From the NCBI GenBank assembly GCA_014728185.1, contig WJMB01000077.1, positions 1 to 22,737 of the forward strand: a DNA stretch of 22,737 nt. The letters run 5' to 3'. The stretch comes from Candidatus Coatesiibacteriota bacterium. Lineage in GTDB: Bacteria; RBG-13-66-14. The translations under genes and the position numbers were made by a program. Below the pieces are notes generated by a model. That model searched no databases. It was not told the DNA's origin and saw nothing but the letters and a program-made list of their open reading frames with translations. This document shows positions 1 through 6,466 of this stretch, one piece after another (positions within the stretch are counted from its first letter, which is position 1; every line of letters starts with the position of its first letter).

Positions 1-6
1 CAGAAA

Positions 7-94
7 ACTCGATGTGTAAACCTGATTGCCCGCTAACTGCTGATAATTGAACGATATTCAGTAACACCCCGGTCCGTGACAGCTAAGTGATCCC
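7..94 (+). repeat. Dispersed repeat module M1, copy 1
   Basis: This 88-nt segment aligns without gaps to the reverse complement of 10001-10088, with most positions identical by eye. The best conserved blocks are GAACGATAT, CAGTAACACC and GGTCCGTGACAG followed by TAAGTGA. The two copies are in opposite orientation relative to the other shared modules, so the element family has been rearranged. No open reading frame is shared. The nature of the repeat is unknown. Confidence 0.75.
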
Positions 95-117
95 TTACCT
101 AAAACTGAACCTACGTC

Positions 118-230
118 GAAAACACAACAGAGCGGAGTTTAGAAAGGCAGTGCCGACAACTACCTCACGAAGGGCTCCAGCTCGATATGCAAACGTTTTG
201 ATATCTGCTAAAGTCGCAATTTAAAACGTT
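118..230 (+). repeat. Dispersed repeat module M2, copy 1
   Basis: Matches 9890-10000 in the same orientation with small indels. The conserved core is GGCTCCAGCTCGATATGC followed by AAACG, then AAAGTCGCAAT. The flanking blocks GAAAACACAA, TGCCGAC and ACCTCACGAA are also shared. In this copy AACGTTTT (192-199) and AAAACGTT (223-230) form an 8-bp inverted repeat. Copy 2 retains only part of this pairing. Confidence 0.75.
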
Positions 231-235
231 AAGTC

Positions 236-471
236 TATTATTTCCTGGGAGGCCCGGGATGCAAATCAGGAGCCGCGATTTCCCGAAGCAGAGCGTTCTA
301 TTTGAAGCGTCCGCTTAGGGAAAATCTTTATGCCACCAGGTAACGCACAAACAGGAATAACTAGCACAGCTACAAGCCACCATATATCTAGCTATTAGCG
401 ATATATAGCTGTTTAGTCACGTGTGATAATCCATATGTGTAATAACAGACGTCTACTTCGGTTCAAATACG
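236..471 (+). repeat. Dispersed repeat module M3, copy 1
   Basis: About 236 nt that align with 10375-10611 in the same orientation. Conserved blocks in order are GCCCGGGATGCAAATCAGGA, CCGAAGCAGAGCGTT, GAAGCGTCCGCTT, TGCCACCAGG, AGCTATTAGCGAT and GTGATAATC. The spacing between blocks is nearly constant, but single-base indels break any common reading frame, which argues against a conserved protein. Confidence 0.75.
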
Positions 472-770
472 AGTGATAATTCCTTCCCAAGTACCATTAA
501 CGCATATCGAAGATATCTAGTAATGCTTCAACTAGGCGGCTCTTCAGAGCACGAAACATTTCCGTTTCTTGCGGTTAACCCACTGACACCGATCCTGTCC
601 CGGCGCGGCTAACACCCCGGGCGAGCCTGTTACTCCTATGATTTACTTTATCATCATAACATACTCAAGTGACTATATATCACCGGCACCAGGTGTGCTG
701 CGACCTCTTCCGGCACCTCGATTGCGCCCGGCGGATAATCCCCTCCGCGTTTCGAGCATAGCACCCGGCC

Positions 771-799
771 TTGACACCTCGCGCCCGGCGGCGTATATT
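771..799 (+). promoter_or_regulatory. Sigma-70 type promoter of tRNA-Leu
   Basis: TTGACA at 771-776 and TATATT at 794-799 are separated by exactly 17 nt. The predicted start near 806 lies about 13 nt upstream of the tRNA 5' end. This is the best consensus match in the window and fits a strongly expressed stable-RNA gene. Confidence 0.85.
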
Positions 800-818
800 A
801 CTCAACCGTTGAGTGCGT

Positions 819-905
819 GCCGGAGTGGTGAAATGGGTAGACGCAGGGGACTCAAAATCCCCCGGACCTCGGTCCGTGCCGGTTCGAGCCCGGCCTCCGG
901 CACCA
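819..905 (+). tRNA. tRNA-Leu (anticodon CAA)
   Basis: Full cloverleaf. The acceptor stem is GCCGGAG (819-825) with CTCCGGC (895-901). The anticodon stem is GGGGA/TCCCC (846-850/858-862) with loop CTCAAAA, giving anticodon CAA at 853-855, which reads UUG. The long class II variable arm GGACC/GGTCC (864-868/871-875) is typical of leucine. The T-arm is GCCGG-TTCGAGC-CCGGC (878-894). Discriminator A902 (A73) and an encoded CCA (903-905) follow, as expected for tRNA-Leu. Confidence 0.97.
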
Positions 906-941
906 ACTCCCTGTAACAGTCACCCGGCGGTAAAGCAAACA

Positions 942-969
942 AACAAGGGACCTTTCGGGGTCCCTTGTT
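942..969 (-). terminator. Hairpin terminator of the CofE-like gene
   Basis: An 11-bp perfect stem (942-952 with 959-969) and a 6-nt loop. Read on the minus strand it is followed by a T-rich run (TTGTTTGTTTGCTTT), the usual rho-independent form, and it lies about 45 nt past the minus-strand gene ending at 1014. On the plus strand the tail is not T-rich, so termination of the tRNA transcript is less certain, although the hairpin could serve both. Confidence 0.75.
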
Positions 970-1013
970 AACATCCTCCGGTGGCGCGAAACAGGAAAGC
1001 GAGCGCTGGGGTC

Positions 1014-1865
1014 TCAGGGTCGTCGCGGTCGCACCAGGCCCAGCGGGGTCTTCTGCAGCTCCTGGCCCAGGGGGTTGTCGGCGATGGAGAGGGCCAGCCG
1101 GTAGCCGTCGACGTCGTCGGTCTTGCCGAGAACGTCGACGTCGCCGTAGTCGTTGGCGTCGATGACCGCCGTCGGTATACCGCCCAGCGCCGACGAGACC
1201 CGCTCGCAGACCCACTTGGGGAAGGCCGGACCGTAGATGATGACGTTGATGTAGCGCTCGAAGGTGCCCACCCGGCTGCCGTCTATCTGGGCCACCTCGG
1301 GGCCGGCGATGCGGTAGAAGTCGCCGCGGTGTCCCAGGGTCCGGGTGATCGCCCCGACCACACCGGCCAACAGAATGCGGGGCAGGCCGACCAGGTCGAT
1401 GGCCGCCTGCATCTTCACCGGCAAGCCCACCGCGCCGATGCCCCAGGGCGCCTTGCTGACCCGGGCCGAGAGGAACCTGGCCCAGAAGCCCTCGCGGATG
1501 TCGGCGAAGCGCCGGGTGCGGCCCTGGATGACCGCCACGATCTTTTCGCTGATCACCAGCACGTCGCCGGGGCGCGGTCCCGCCGGCGGCACGTAGCGCT
1601 TGCAGACCTCGACGATGTCGTCATGCTCGGTTATCAGATGGGTCTTGATCGGGATGGTGTCCACGGTGCGGGTGTACGGATTCTCGCGCTTGCGCCGGGC
1701 CTCGGGGCGCTCGGCCACCCGGTCGGTGCGCCGCTTCTGCTCCCGGTACCATTCCTTCTGCGTCGAGCGGTAGACCTGGTACCCGTCGGTGTCCGGCGAG
1801 CTGGTCTGTTCGACGTACTCGGTCTCGCGTTTCCAGAAGCGCCACCACTTGCGTTTACCGGCCAA
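1014..1865 (-). CDS. CofE-like protein (coenzyme F420-0:L-glutamate ligase family)
   Basis: The protein, 283 aa from the preferred start, belongs by motif to the F420_ligase family (PF01996), whose archaeal and actinobacterial members add glutamate to F420-0 using GTP. The domain begins near residue 67 with TIPIKTHLI and continues through GDVLVISEKIVAVIQGR, the characteristic N-terminal strand pattern. A Gly-rich stretch follows (AGVVGAITRTLGHRGDFY), then a C-terminal AVIDANDYG. About 65 basic, charged residues precede the domain and are unusual for CofE. The window has no other F420 biosynthesis gene, so the substrate is open; many such family members occur in bacteria not known to make F420. 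A TTG start at 1865 is chosen because GGAGGG (1871-1876) lies 5 nt upstream. An alternative TTG at 1877 would add 4 residues but has no ribosome binding site. Monocistronic. Confidence 0.8.
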   Translation of the reverse strand: MAGKRKWWRFWKRETEYVEQTSSPDTDGYQVYRSTQKEWYREQKRRTDRVAERPEARRKRENPYTRTVDTIPIKTHLITEHDDIVEVCKRYVPPAGPRPGDVLVISEKIVAVIQGRTRRFADIREGFWARFLSARVSKAPWGIGAVGLPVKMQAAIDLVGLPRILLAGVVGAITRTLGHRGDFYRIAGPEVAQIDGSRVGTFERYINVIIYGPAFPKWVCERVSSALGGIPTAVIDANDYGDVDVLGKTDDVDGYRLALSIADNPLGQELQKTPLGLVRPRRP

Positions 1866-1894
1866 GATACCCTCCAAAGGCTGACAGCAATGAA

Positions 1895-1930
1895 CCCGGG
1901 TAGTATACCCGGGCGCGGCGAGGCGGTCAA
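1895..1930 (-). promoter_or_regulatory. Promoter with palindrome over the -10 box, for the CofE-like gene
   Basis: Reading the minus strand, TTGACC (1930-1925) is followed after exactly 17 nt by TATACT (1907-1902). The -10 hexamer lies in the centre of a perfect 8-bp inverted repeat, CCCGGGTA-GTA-TACCCGGG on the plus strand (1895-1913). An operator overlapping the -10 region would fit repression by steric block; that function is inferred. Distance from the -10 box to the TTG start at 1865 is about 36 nt. Confidence 0.7.
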
Positions 1931-1999
1931 ATCTGAGGATATGTTGTTCGGATAGAATGCGCTAACGCGACATCCCAAACATCCTACTTAAGCAATTAT

Positions 2000-2350
2000 T
2001 CATCCAAGTCTATATACATTGAAAAATATATATTCATTATCTCCGATGCGGCTTTGTGTTGGATCATATTCAACAGCATTGCCACCTAGACAAGTAGCTA
2101 TCGCTTTCATTAAACTTCTATTTTTAGTCCTATCCACACAAAAAGGGATACTATATCTACCAATAGAATCGGCAACGGGAAGATGACCTTTAATCATTCT
2201 ATTATCAAATAATAAAAATCTACCATTCCAGGCGCCACGTTTTATCTCTTCGCTTAGACATTCCTTGCATACTATTCTACCATTATCATCACAAAAGTTT
2301 GCAAATTTTTCCTGGTTACATACTTGACACCTGCTTTTATCGTCACACAT
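2000..2350 (-). CDS. Small cysteine-rich zinc-finger-like protein, AT-rich gene
   Basis: A 116-aa protein that I do not recognise as a named family. It has CxxC at residues 8-11 (CQVC), C20, and a second CxxC at 28-31 (CKEC), a pattern fitting a small treble-clef or zinc-ribbon fold. The remainder is mixed alpha/beta with no membrane segment or signal peptide. The ATG at 2350 is preferred because AAGGA lies about 7 nt upstream. Upstream ATGs would add up to 10 residues (MHKHTMKGTA) from an imperfect duplicated ATGGTATGTTTATG-like tract without a ribosome site. The gene is much more AT-rich than every other gene in the window and uses A/T-ending codons, suggesting recent acquisition. It stands alone between the CofE-like gene and sucC. 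Confidence 0.6.
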   Translation of the reverse strand: MCDDKSRCQVCNQEKFANFCDDNGRIVCKECLSEEIKRGAWNGRFLLFDNRMIKGHLPVADSIGRYSIPFCVDRTKNRSLMKAIATCLGGNAVEYDPTQSRIGDNEYIFFNVYRLG

Positions 2351-2801
2351 AGCAGTTCCTTTCATGGTATGTTTATGCATGGTATGTTTATGTGTTCAGG
2401 AGTAGACGATCATCATGATACATAGAGTTTCACCTAATAACCACAGACTATAGTGTGCAAATCACAAAGTATGCTGAGAGCCGGTACAAACATCCTTTGA
2501 CTTGCACTAATGACTTGCACTAACCAAAAACACTGGTCGATGTTTAATCGGCGGCGATGTGGATCGTTTGAAGTCGGAAGGGGGCTTTCCTTGAAATGCA
2601 GGTCGTGGATGCGGGGCAGGTCCATTCGTCACCCCCCTACAGAATGCAAAAGGACGGTACGGGTGTGGATGAATGCTTTCACCAATCCGAAGCGGTCCCG
2701 CGGACGGCTCGGACAGACAGTCGAGCCTGCCCGCCGCGTTAAGAGAGAACCGTTTTCCATGTGGCCGTTGCAGTCTTTGCCTTCGCCACAGGTCGGGGGC
2801 A
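2351..2801. other. Spacer between the small cysteine-rich gene and the sucC promoter
   Basis: About 450 nt. The first 180 nt are AT-rich and continue the composition of the small gene. From about 2530 the GC content rises to that of the host genes. The long open frame running from 2510 into sucC is simply an upstream extension without start signals or SucC homology. I see no RNA gene. A 13-bp tandem duplication at 2498-2523 is listed separately. Confidence 0.5.
2498..2523 (+). repeat. Perfect 13-bp tandem duplication
   Basis: TGACTTGCACTAA occurs twice head to tail (2498-2510 and 2511-2523). It lies where the AT-rich island gives way to GC-rich sequence. It could be a replication-slippage duplication or a footprint-like remnant; nothing else identifies a mobile element here. 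Confidence 0.8.
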
Positions 2802-2830
2802 TTGAAGCCGAACCGGTGCGGTGCTACAAT
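2802..2830 (+). promoter_or_regulatory. Sigma-70 type promoter of sucCD
   Basis: TTGAAG (2802-2807) and TACAAT (2825-2830) are separated by 17 nt. The predicted start near 2837 leaves a 5' leader of about 70 nt before the sucC TTG codon. No riboswitch or attenuator structure is apparent in the leader. Confidence 0.75.
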
Positions 2831-2905
2831 CGCCCCCGATTCGTTCCGTCGATCACCGGCGGCGGGATCGCCGCCGAAAGCAATATCCCAAGGGGAGGTT
2901 CCAGC

Positions 2906-4042
2906 TTGAAGGTTCACGAGTACCAGGCCAAAGAGCTCTTCCGGGAGTTCGGCATCCCCACCAGCCGGGGCGTGCTGGTCGAGGCGCCCGAGCGGGCCGC
3001 CGGCGCCCTCGAAGAGGTCGGCCTGCCCTGTGTGGTCAAGAGCCAGGTGCTGGTCGGCGGCCGCGGCAAGGCCGGCGGCGTGCGCTTCGTCCGCAGCGCC
3101 GAGGAGTACCACCGGGCCGTCGACGAGATCCTGGGCATGGACATCAAGGGCCTGACCGTCGAGAGGCTGCTCATCGACGAGGCCGTCGACATCAAACAGG
3201 AGCTCTACCTGGGTGTCGTGCTCGATCGCTCGACCAAGCAGCCCCGCTTCATGGTCTCCGCCGCCGGGGGCGTCGAGATCGAGGTCGTCGCCGCCGAAAC
3301 CCCGGACAAGATTTTTAGTATGGCAATCAATCCCCTCGTGGGTTTCAAGGGTTATCACGGCCGGCGACTGGCCGCCTTCCTCCACGAAGACCCCGCTGTG
3401 CGGAAGCAGCTTGCCAAGGTCCTGGCCAAGCTCTACGAGCTGTTCATGGCCAAGGACTGCTCCCTGGCCGAGATCAACCCCTGCGTAATCACCGGCGCGG
3501 GCGAGGTCACGGCCATCGACGCCAAGCTCAACTTCGACGACAACGCCCTCTTCCGCCACCCTGACGTGGCCGCTCTGCGCGACATGACCGCCGAGGACCC
3601 CCTCGAGGTCAAGGCCAAGGAGGCCGGGCTGTCCTACGTCAACCTCGACGGCAGCGTGGGCTGCCTGGTCAACGGCGCTGGGCTGGCCATGACCACCATG
3701 GACCTGATCAAGCACTTCGGCGCCGAGCCGGCCAACTTCCTCGATGTCGGCGGATCGAGCAACCCGCAGAAGGTGCTGACCGCCATGGAGATCATCACCA
3801 GCGACGATAACGTCAAGTCCATCCTGCTCAACATCTTCGGCGGGATAACCCGCTGCGACGACATCGCCAACGGCCTGATCCAGGCCCTCGAACAGCGCCC
3901 CCTCGAGGTTCCTCTGGTGGTCCGGCTCACCGGCACCAACGAGGACGAAGGGCGTGCGATTCTGCGTAAGGCCGGTATCGAGGCCGGCACCGACTTCGAC
4001 CAGGCCGTCCAACAGGCCGTCAACGCCGCCCGGGGCGCGTAA
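2906..4042 (+). CDS. sucC: Succinate-CoA ligase (ADP/GDP-forming) beta subunit
   Basis: Catalyses, with SucD, the reversible conversion of succinyl-CoA and phosphate to succinate and CoA with nucleotide triphosphate formation (TCA cycle, cytoplasm). The 378-aa product has the N-terminal ATP-grasp start KVHEYQAKELF, the nucleotide-binding segment VLVGGRGKAGGVRF (residues 48-61), the Mg-binding pair N191 (EINPC) and D205 (AIDAKLNFDDNALF), and the C-terminal ligase motifs DVGGSSNPQKV and NIFGGITRCD. The length is close to the usual 385-390. The start is TTG at 2906 because AGGGGAGG (2891-2898) lies 7 nt upstream and homology to SucC begins exactly here. The reading frame stays open for about 400 nt further upstream, but that extension is non-homologous. 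Followed after 9 nt by sucD in the same transcript. Confidence 0.97.
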   Translation: MKVHEYQAKELFREFGIPTSRGVLVEAPERAAGALEEVGLPCVVKSQVLVGGRGKAGGVRFVRSAEEYHRAVDEILGMDIKGLTVERLLIDEAVDIKQELYLGVVLDRSTKQPRFMVSAAGGVEIEVVAAETPDKIFSMAINPLVGFKGYHGRRLAAFLHEDPAVRKQLAKVLAKLYELFMAKDCSLAEINPCVITGAGEVTAIDAKLNFDDNALFRHPDVAALRDMTAEDPLEVKAKEAGLSYVNLDGSVGCLVNGAGLAMTTMDLIKHFGAEPANFLDVGGSSNPQKVLTAMEIITSDDNVKSILLNIFGGITRCDDIANGLIQALEQRPLEVPLVVRLTGTNEDEGRAILRKAGIEAGTDFDQAVQQAVNAARGA

Positions 4043-4051
4043 GGAGGACAG

Positions 4052-4921
4052 ATGAGCATCTTCGTCGACGAGAACACGCGCCTGGTCGTTCAGGGCGTCA
4101 CCGGCCGCGACGGTTCCTTCCATACCGAGCAGATGCTGGAGTACGGCACCCGGGTCGTCGCCGGGGTCACCCCGGGCAAGGGCGGCCAAAAGGTCCACGG
4201 CGTGCCCGTCTTCGACTCCGTGGCCGAGGCCGTCGAGGTCACCGGCGCCGACACCAGCGTCATCTACGTTCCCGCCCGCTTCGCCGCCGAGGCCATGCTC
4301 GAGGCCGCCGACGCCGGCATCGGGCTCTGCATCGCCATCAGCGAGGGCCTGCCCACCCTCGACGTCATGCGGGTCTACCACTACTACAAGGCTAAAGGGC
4401 TGCGCTTCAGCGGCCCCAACTCCCCGGGCATCATCTCGCCGGGCAAGGCCAAGGTCGGCATCATGCCCGCCCACATCCACAAACCCGGCCACATCGGCGT
4501 CGTCAGCCGCTCGGGCACCCTGACCTACGAGGTCGTCTGGAGCCTGACCAACGCCGGGATGGGCCAGTCCACCTGCATCGGCATCGGCGGCGACCCGATC
4601 ATCGGCACCAGCTTCATCGACTGCCTGGCCGCCTTCGAGGCCGACCCGGACACCCACGGCGTGGTGATGATCGGCGAGATCGGCGGCACCGACGAGGAAG
4701 CCGCCGCCGAGTTCATCGCCGCCGAGATGAAGACCCCCGTCGTCAGCTTCATCGCGGGCCGCACCGCCCCCAAGGGCAAGCGGATGGGCCACGCCGGGGC
4801 GATCATCGCCGGCGGCAAGGGAACCGCCGAGAGCAAGCGCGAGGCCCTCGAGGCCGCCGGGGTCCCCGTGGCCGACCTGCCCAGCCAGCTCCCGGGCCTG
4901 CTCAAGGCGAAGCTGGGCTAA
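4052..4921 (+). CDS. sucD: Succinate-CoA ligase alpha subunit
   Basis: Alpha subunit (289 aa), which binds CoA and carries the phosphohistidine. An N-terminal Rossmann CoA-binding domain contains VQGVTGRDGSFH (residues 13-24) and VAGVTPGKGGQ. A hinge segment GPNSPGIISPG (121-131) has Ser where E. coli has the CoA-contacting Cys. The ligase domain follows, with GIGGDPIIGTSF (177-188), GEIGGTDEEAAAEF and the active-site His247 in KRMGHAGAIIAGGKGTA. AAGGAGG (4041-4047) overlaps the sucC stop and lies 4 nt before ATG, so translation is probably coupled. A terminator follows 25 nt after the stop. Confidence 0.97.
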   Translation: MSIFVDENTRLVVQGVTGRDGSFHTEQMLEYGTRVVAGVTPGKGGQKVHGVPVFDSVAEAVEVTGADTSVIYVPARFAAEAMLEAADAGIGLCIAISEGLPTLDVMRVYHYYKAKGLRFSGPNSPGIISPGKAKVGIMPAHIHKPGHIGVVSRSGTLTYEVVWSLTNAGMGQSTCIGIGGDPIIGTSFIDCLAAFEADPDTHGVVMIGEIGGTDEEAAAEFIAAEMKTPVVSFIAGRTAPKGKRMGHAGAIIAGGKGTAESKREALEAAGVPVADLPSQLPGLLKAKLG

Positions 4922-4945
4922 GCCTGGAGCGGTTGTGTGATCTAC

Positions 4946-4973
4946 AAGGGGACAGGCGACGGCCCGTCCCCTT
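4946..4973 (+). terminator. Terminator after sucCD
   Basis: AAGGGGAC (4946-4953) pairs perfectly with GTCCCCTT (4966-4973), and a GGC/GCC inner stem (4955-4957/4962-4964) closes a GACG loop. The tail TGGTTTACGTTT is only moderately T-rich. The structure is symmetrical and could also act for the convergent mrdA-rodA transcript. Confidence 0.7.
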
Positions 4974-5015
4974 TGGTTTACGTTTCGCGCCGGTCCTGGG
5001 GAACGATTATTGCAG

Positions 5016-5083
5016 GGGCCGACCTTCAGGTCGGCCCGTTATCGATTGACGCGGTTGGGATGTGGGACTGGTCCCAAAATCCC
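5016..5083. repeat. Double-hairpin REP-like intergenic element
   Basis: Two strong palindromes stand side by side between convergent operons. Hairpin 1 has a 9-bp perfect GC-rich stem (5016-5024 with 5029-5037) and a TTCA tetraloop. Hairpin 2 has nested stems GGGAT/ATCCC (5057-5061/5079-5083) and TGGGAC/GTCCCA (5063-5068/5071-5076). The arrangement resembles bacterial REP/BIME elements, which are often multicopy and intergenic. It may also stabilise or terminate the ends of sucCD and rodA mRNAs. A genome-wide copy number cannot be judged from this window. Confidence 0.6.
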
Positions 5084-5153
5084 CGCCCTACAGGCTACGG
5101 ATGGACGTTCATTTCGGTGCTTGACGGTATAGGCTGTGTTAACGCTTGCATTC

Positions 5154-6464
5154 TCACAGGCTAAGGCTGCGGGTGCGACGCTCGATTCCGGCGCAGAAGC
5201 CCACCGCCGCCCAGGCCGTCAGCATGAAGCTTCCTCCGTAGCTGACGAAGGGCAGGGGCAGCCCGGCCACCGGGAAAACGCCCAGGCACATGCCGATGTT
5301 GAAGAAGGCGTGGAAGGCCAGCATCACTGCCAGGCCGTAGGCGACCAGGGAGCTGAAGGTGTCGGGCGCTCGCGAGGCCGTACGGACCATCCGGGCGACC
5401 AGGAAGACGTAGAGCAGAATCATCACCGCCGAGCCCACGTATCCCCACTCCTCGGCCCAAACGCTGAAGGCGAAGTCGGTGTGTCGCTCGGGGAGGAAGG
5501 CCAACTGGCCCTGGCTGCCGCGCTGAAACCCCTTGCCGAACCAGCCGCCGGAGCCGATGGCGATGCGGCTCTGGATGATGTTGTAGCCTGCGCCCTTGGG
5601 GTCCGCCGTCGGGTCGAGGAACATCAGCACCCGGCGTTTCTGGTACTCCTTGAGCAGGTTCCAGGCCGGAGGCAGCAGCACTCCGGCGGCGGCTCCGGCC
5701 AGGGCCAGCCAGGCGAAAAAGACGCCGGTTCGCTTCCGCAGCGTCAGCCAGAGAGCGAGCATCACGACGGCGCCCAGCCACCACCAGGGTTGCAGCAGGG
5801 CTCCCAGGGGCGAGGCGGCCGGGCCGGGTCCGACCAGCTCGACGATCCACTCGGGCGCGGGGATCAGGGCGGTCAGCGCCCAAGCCGGAATCAGCAGCAG
5901 AGCGGCCAGCTTCCAGCCGGGCACCCCGGCCCAGTAGAGCAGGCCCAGGGCCAGGGGGACGAAGACGAAGGCCGTGGCAAGATCGGGCTGGACGGCGATC
6001 AGGCCCAGCGAAGGCAGGGCCAGCAGCACCACCGTCAGGGCCTGGATCGGCGTCGGTCCGTGCCGCTTGAGCTTTTCCTCGTCCCGGCGAAGCAGGAACC
6101 AGGCCGCGGCGAGGATGAAGGTCGCTTTGGCCGGTTCGGAGGTCTGGATGTTGATCGGACCGAGGGTTATCCAGCGCCGCGTGGCGGCGGCGTCGGGCCA
6201 GACCAGGGTCAGCACCAGCAACAGCAAGGCTCCGGCGTAGAGATAGGGGGCGGCGCGGCGCAGACGCTCGCTGTCCAGCCGGGAGACCAGCAGGGCGGCG
6301 GCCAGGCCCAGCGCGGCCCAGATCGCCTGCCAGAGCCAGCGCGGCAGTCCGGCGGCGGACCCTCCGGCCGAGGCGTTGACCAGAACGCCACAGAGCGAGA
6401 GCGCCCCGGCGGTGATCAACAGCCAGCGGTCCGGCGGCGCCTGTTTGTCGAGGCTCCCGGCCAT
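5154..6464 (-). CDS. rodA: RodA, SEDS-family peptidoglycan glycosyltransferase
   Basis: Polytopic inner-membrane protein (436 aa from the ATG, about ten hydrophobic segments) that polymerises glycan strands from lipid II during cell elongation, working with the class B PBP encoded just upstream. Diagnostic SEDS motifs are VQPDLATAFVF, FLDPTADPKGAGYNIIQSRIAIGSGG with GKGF, FLPERHTDFAFSVWAEEWG and the C-terminal FVSYGGS. The Asp of HTDF corresponds to the essential SEDS aspartate (D262 in E. coli RodA). It is some 65 residues longer than E. coli RodA; part of the extra length lies in a Pro/Ala/Trp-rich stretch around residues 205-235. The ATG at 6464 follows the mrdA stop by 2 nt. In-frame GTG (6470) and TTG (6473) codons overlapping the mrdA end are possible alternatives, and no start has a strong ribosome site, which suggests translational coupling. 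Confidence 0.95.
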   Translation of the reverse strand: MAGSLDKQAPPDRWLLITAGALSLCGVLVNASAGGSAAGLPRWLWQAIWAALGLAAALLVSRLDSERLRRAAPYLYAGALLLLVLTLVWPDAAATRRWITLGPINIQTSEPAKATFILAAAWFLLRRDEEKLKRHGPTPIQALTVVLLALPSLGLIAVQPDLATAFVFVPLALGLLYWAGVPGWKLAALLLIPAWALTALIPAPEWIVELVGPGPAASPLGALLQPWWWLGAVVMLALWLTLRKRTGVFFAWLALAGAAAGVLLPPAWNLLKEYQKRRVLMFLDPTADPKGAGYNIIQSRIAIGSGGWFGKGFQRGSQGQLAFLPERHTDFAFSVWAEEWGYVGSAVMILLYVFLVARMVRTASRAPDTFSSLVAYGLAVMLAFHAFFNIGMCLGVFPVAGLPLPFVSYGGSFMLTAWAAVGFCAGIERRTRSLSL

Positions 6465-6466
6465 AA

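Larger units (their letters stand above)
1..770. other. AT-rich intergenic island A, no convincing gene
   Basis: About 770 nt with no convincing coding sequence; the only open frames are short and lack recognisable protein motifs. Base composition is visibly more AT-rich than the flanking genes up to about position 590, then rises towards the tRNA promoter. The first 471 nt consist largely of three modules that recur in diverged form at 9890-10611 (listed separately). A 7-bp inverted repeat (ATATATC 382-388 with GATATAT 400-406) lies inside the third module. Positions 480-770 show no match that I can see to the rest of the window. Confidence 0.7.

Noticed and set aside
2510..2905. N-terminal extension of sucC by 132 residues
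   Set aside because: The extension has no SucC homology, includes the promoter at 2802-2830, and the TTG at 2906 has a strong ribosome binding site.
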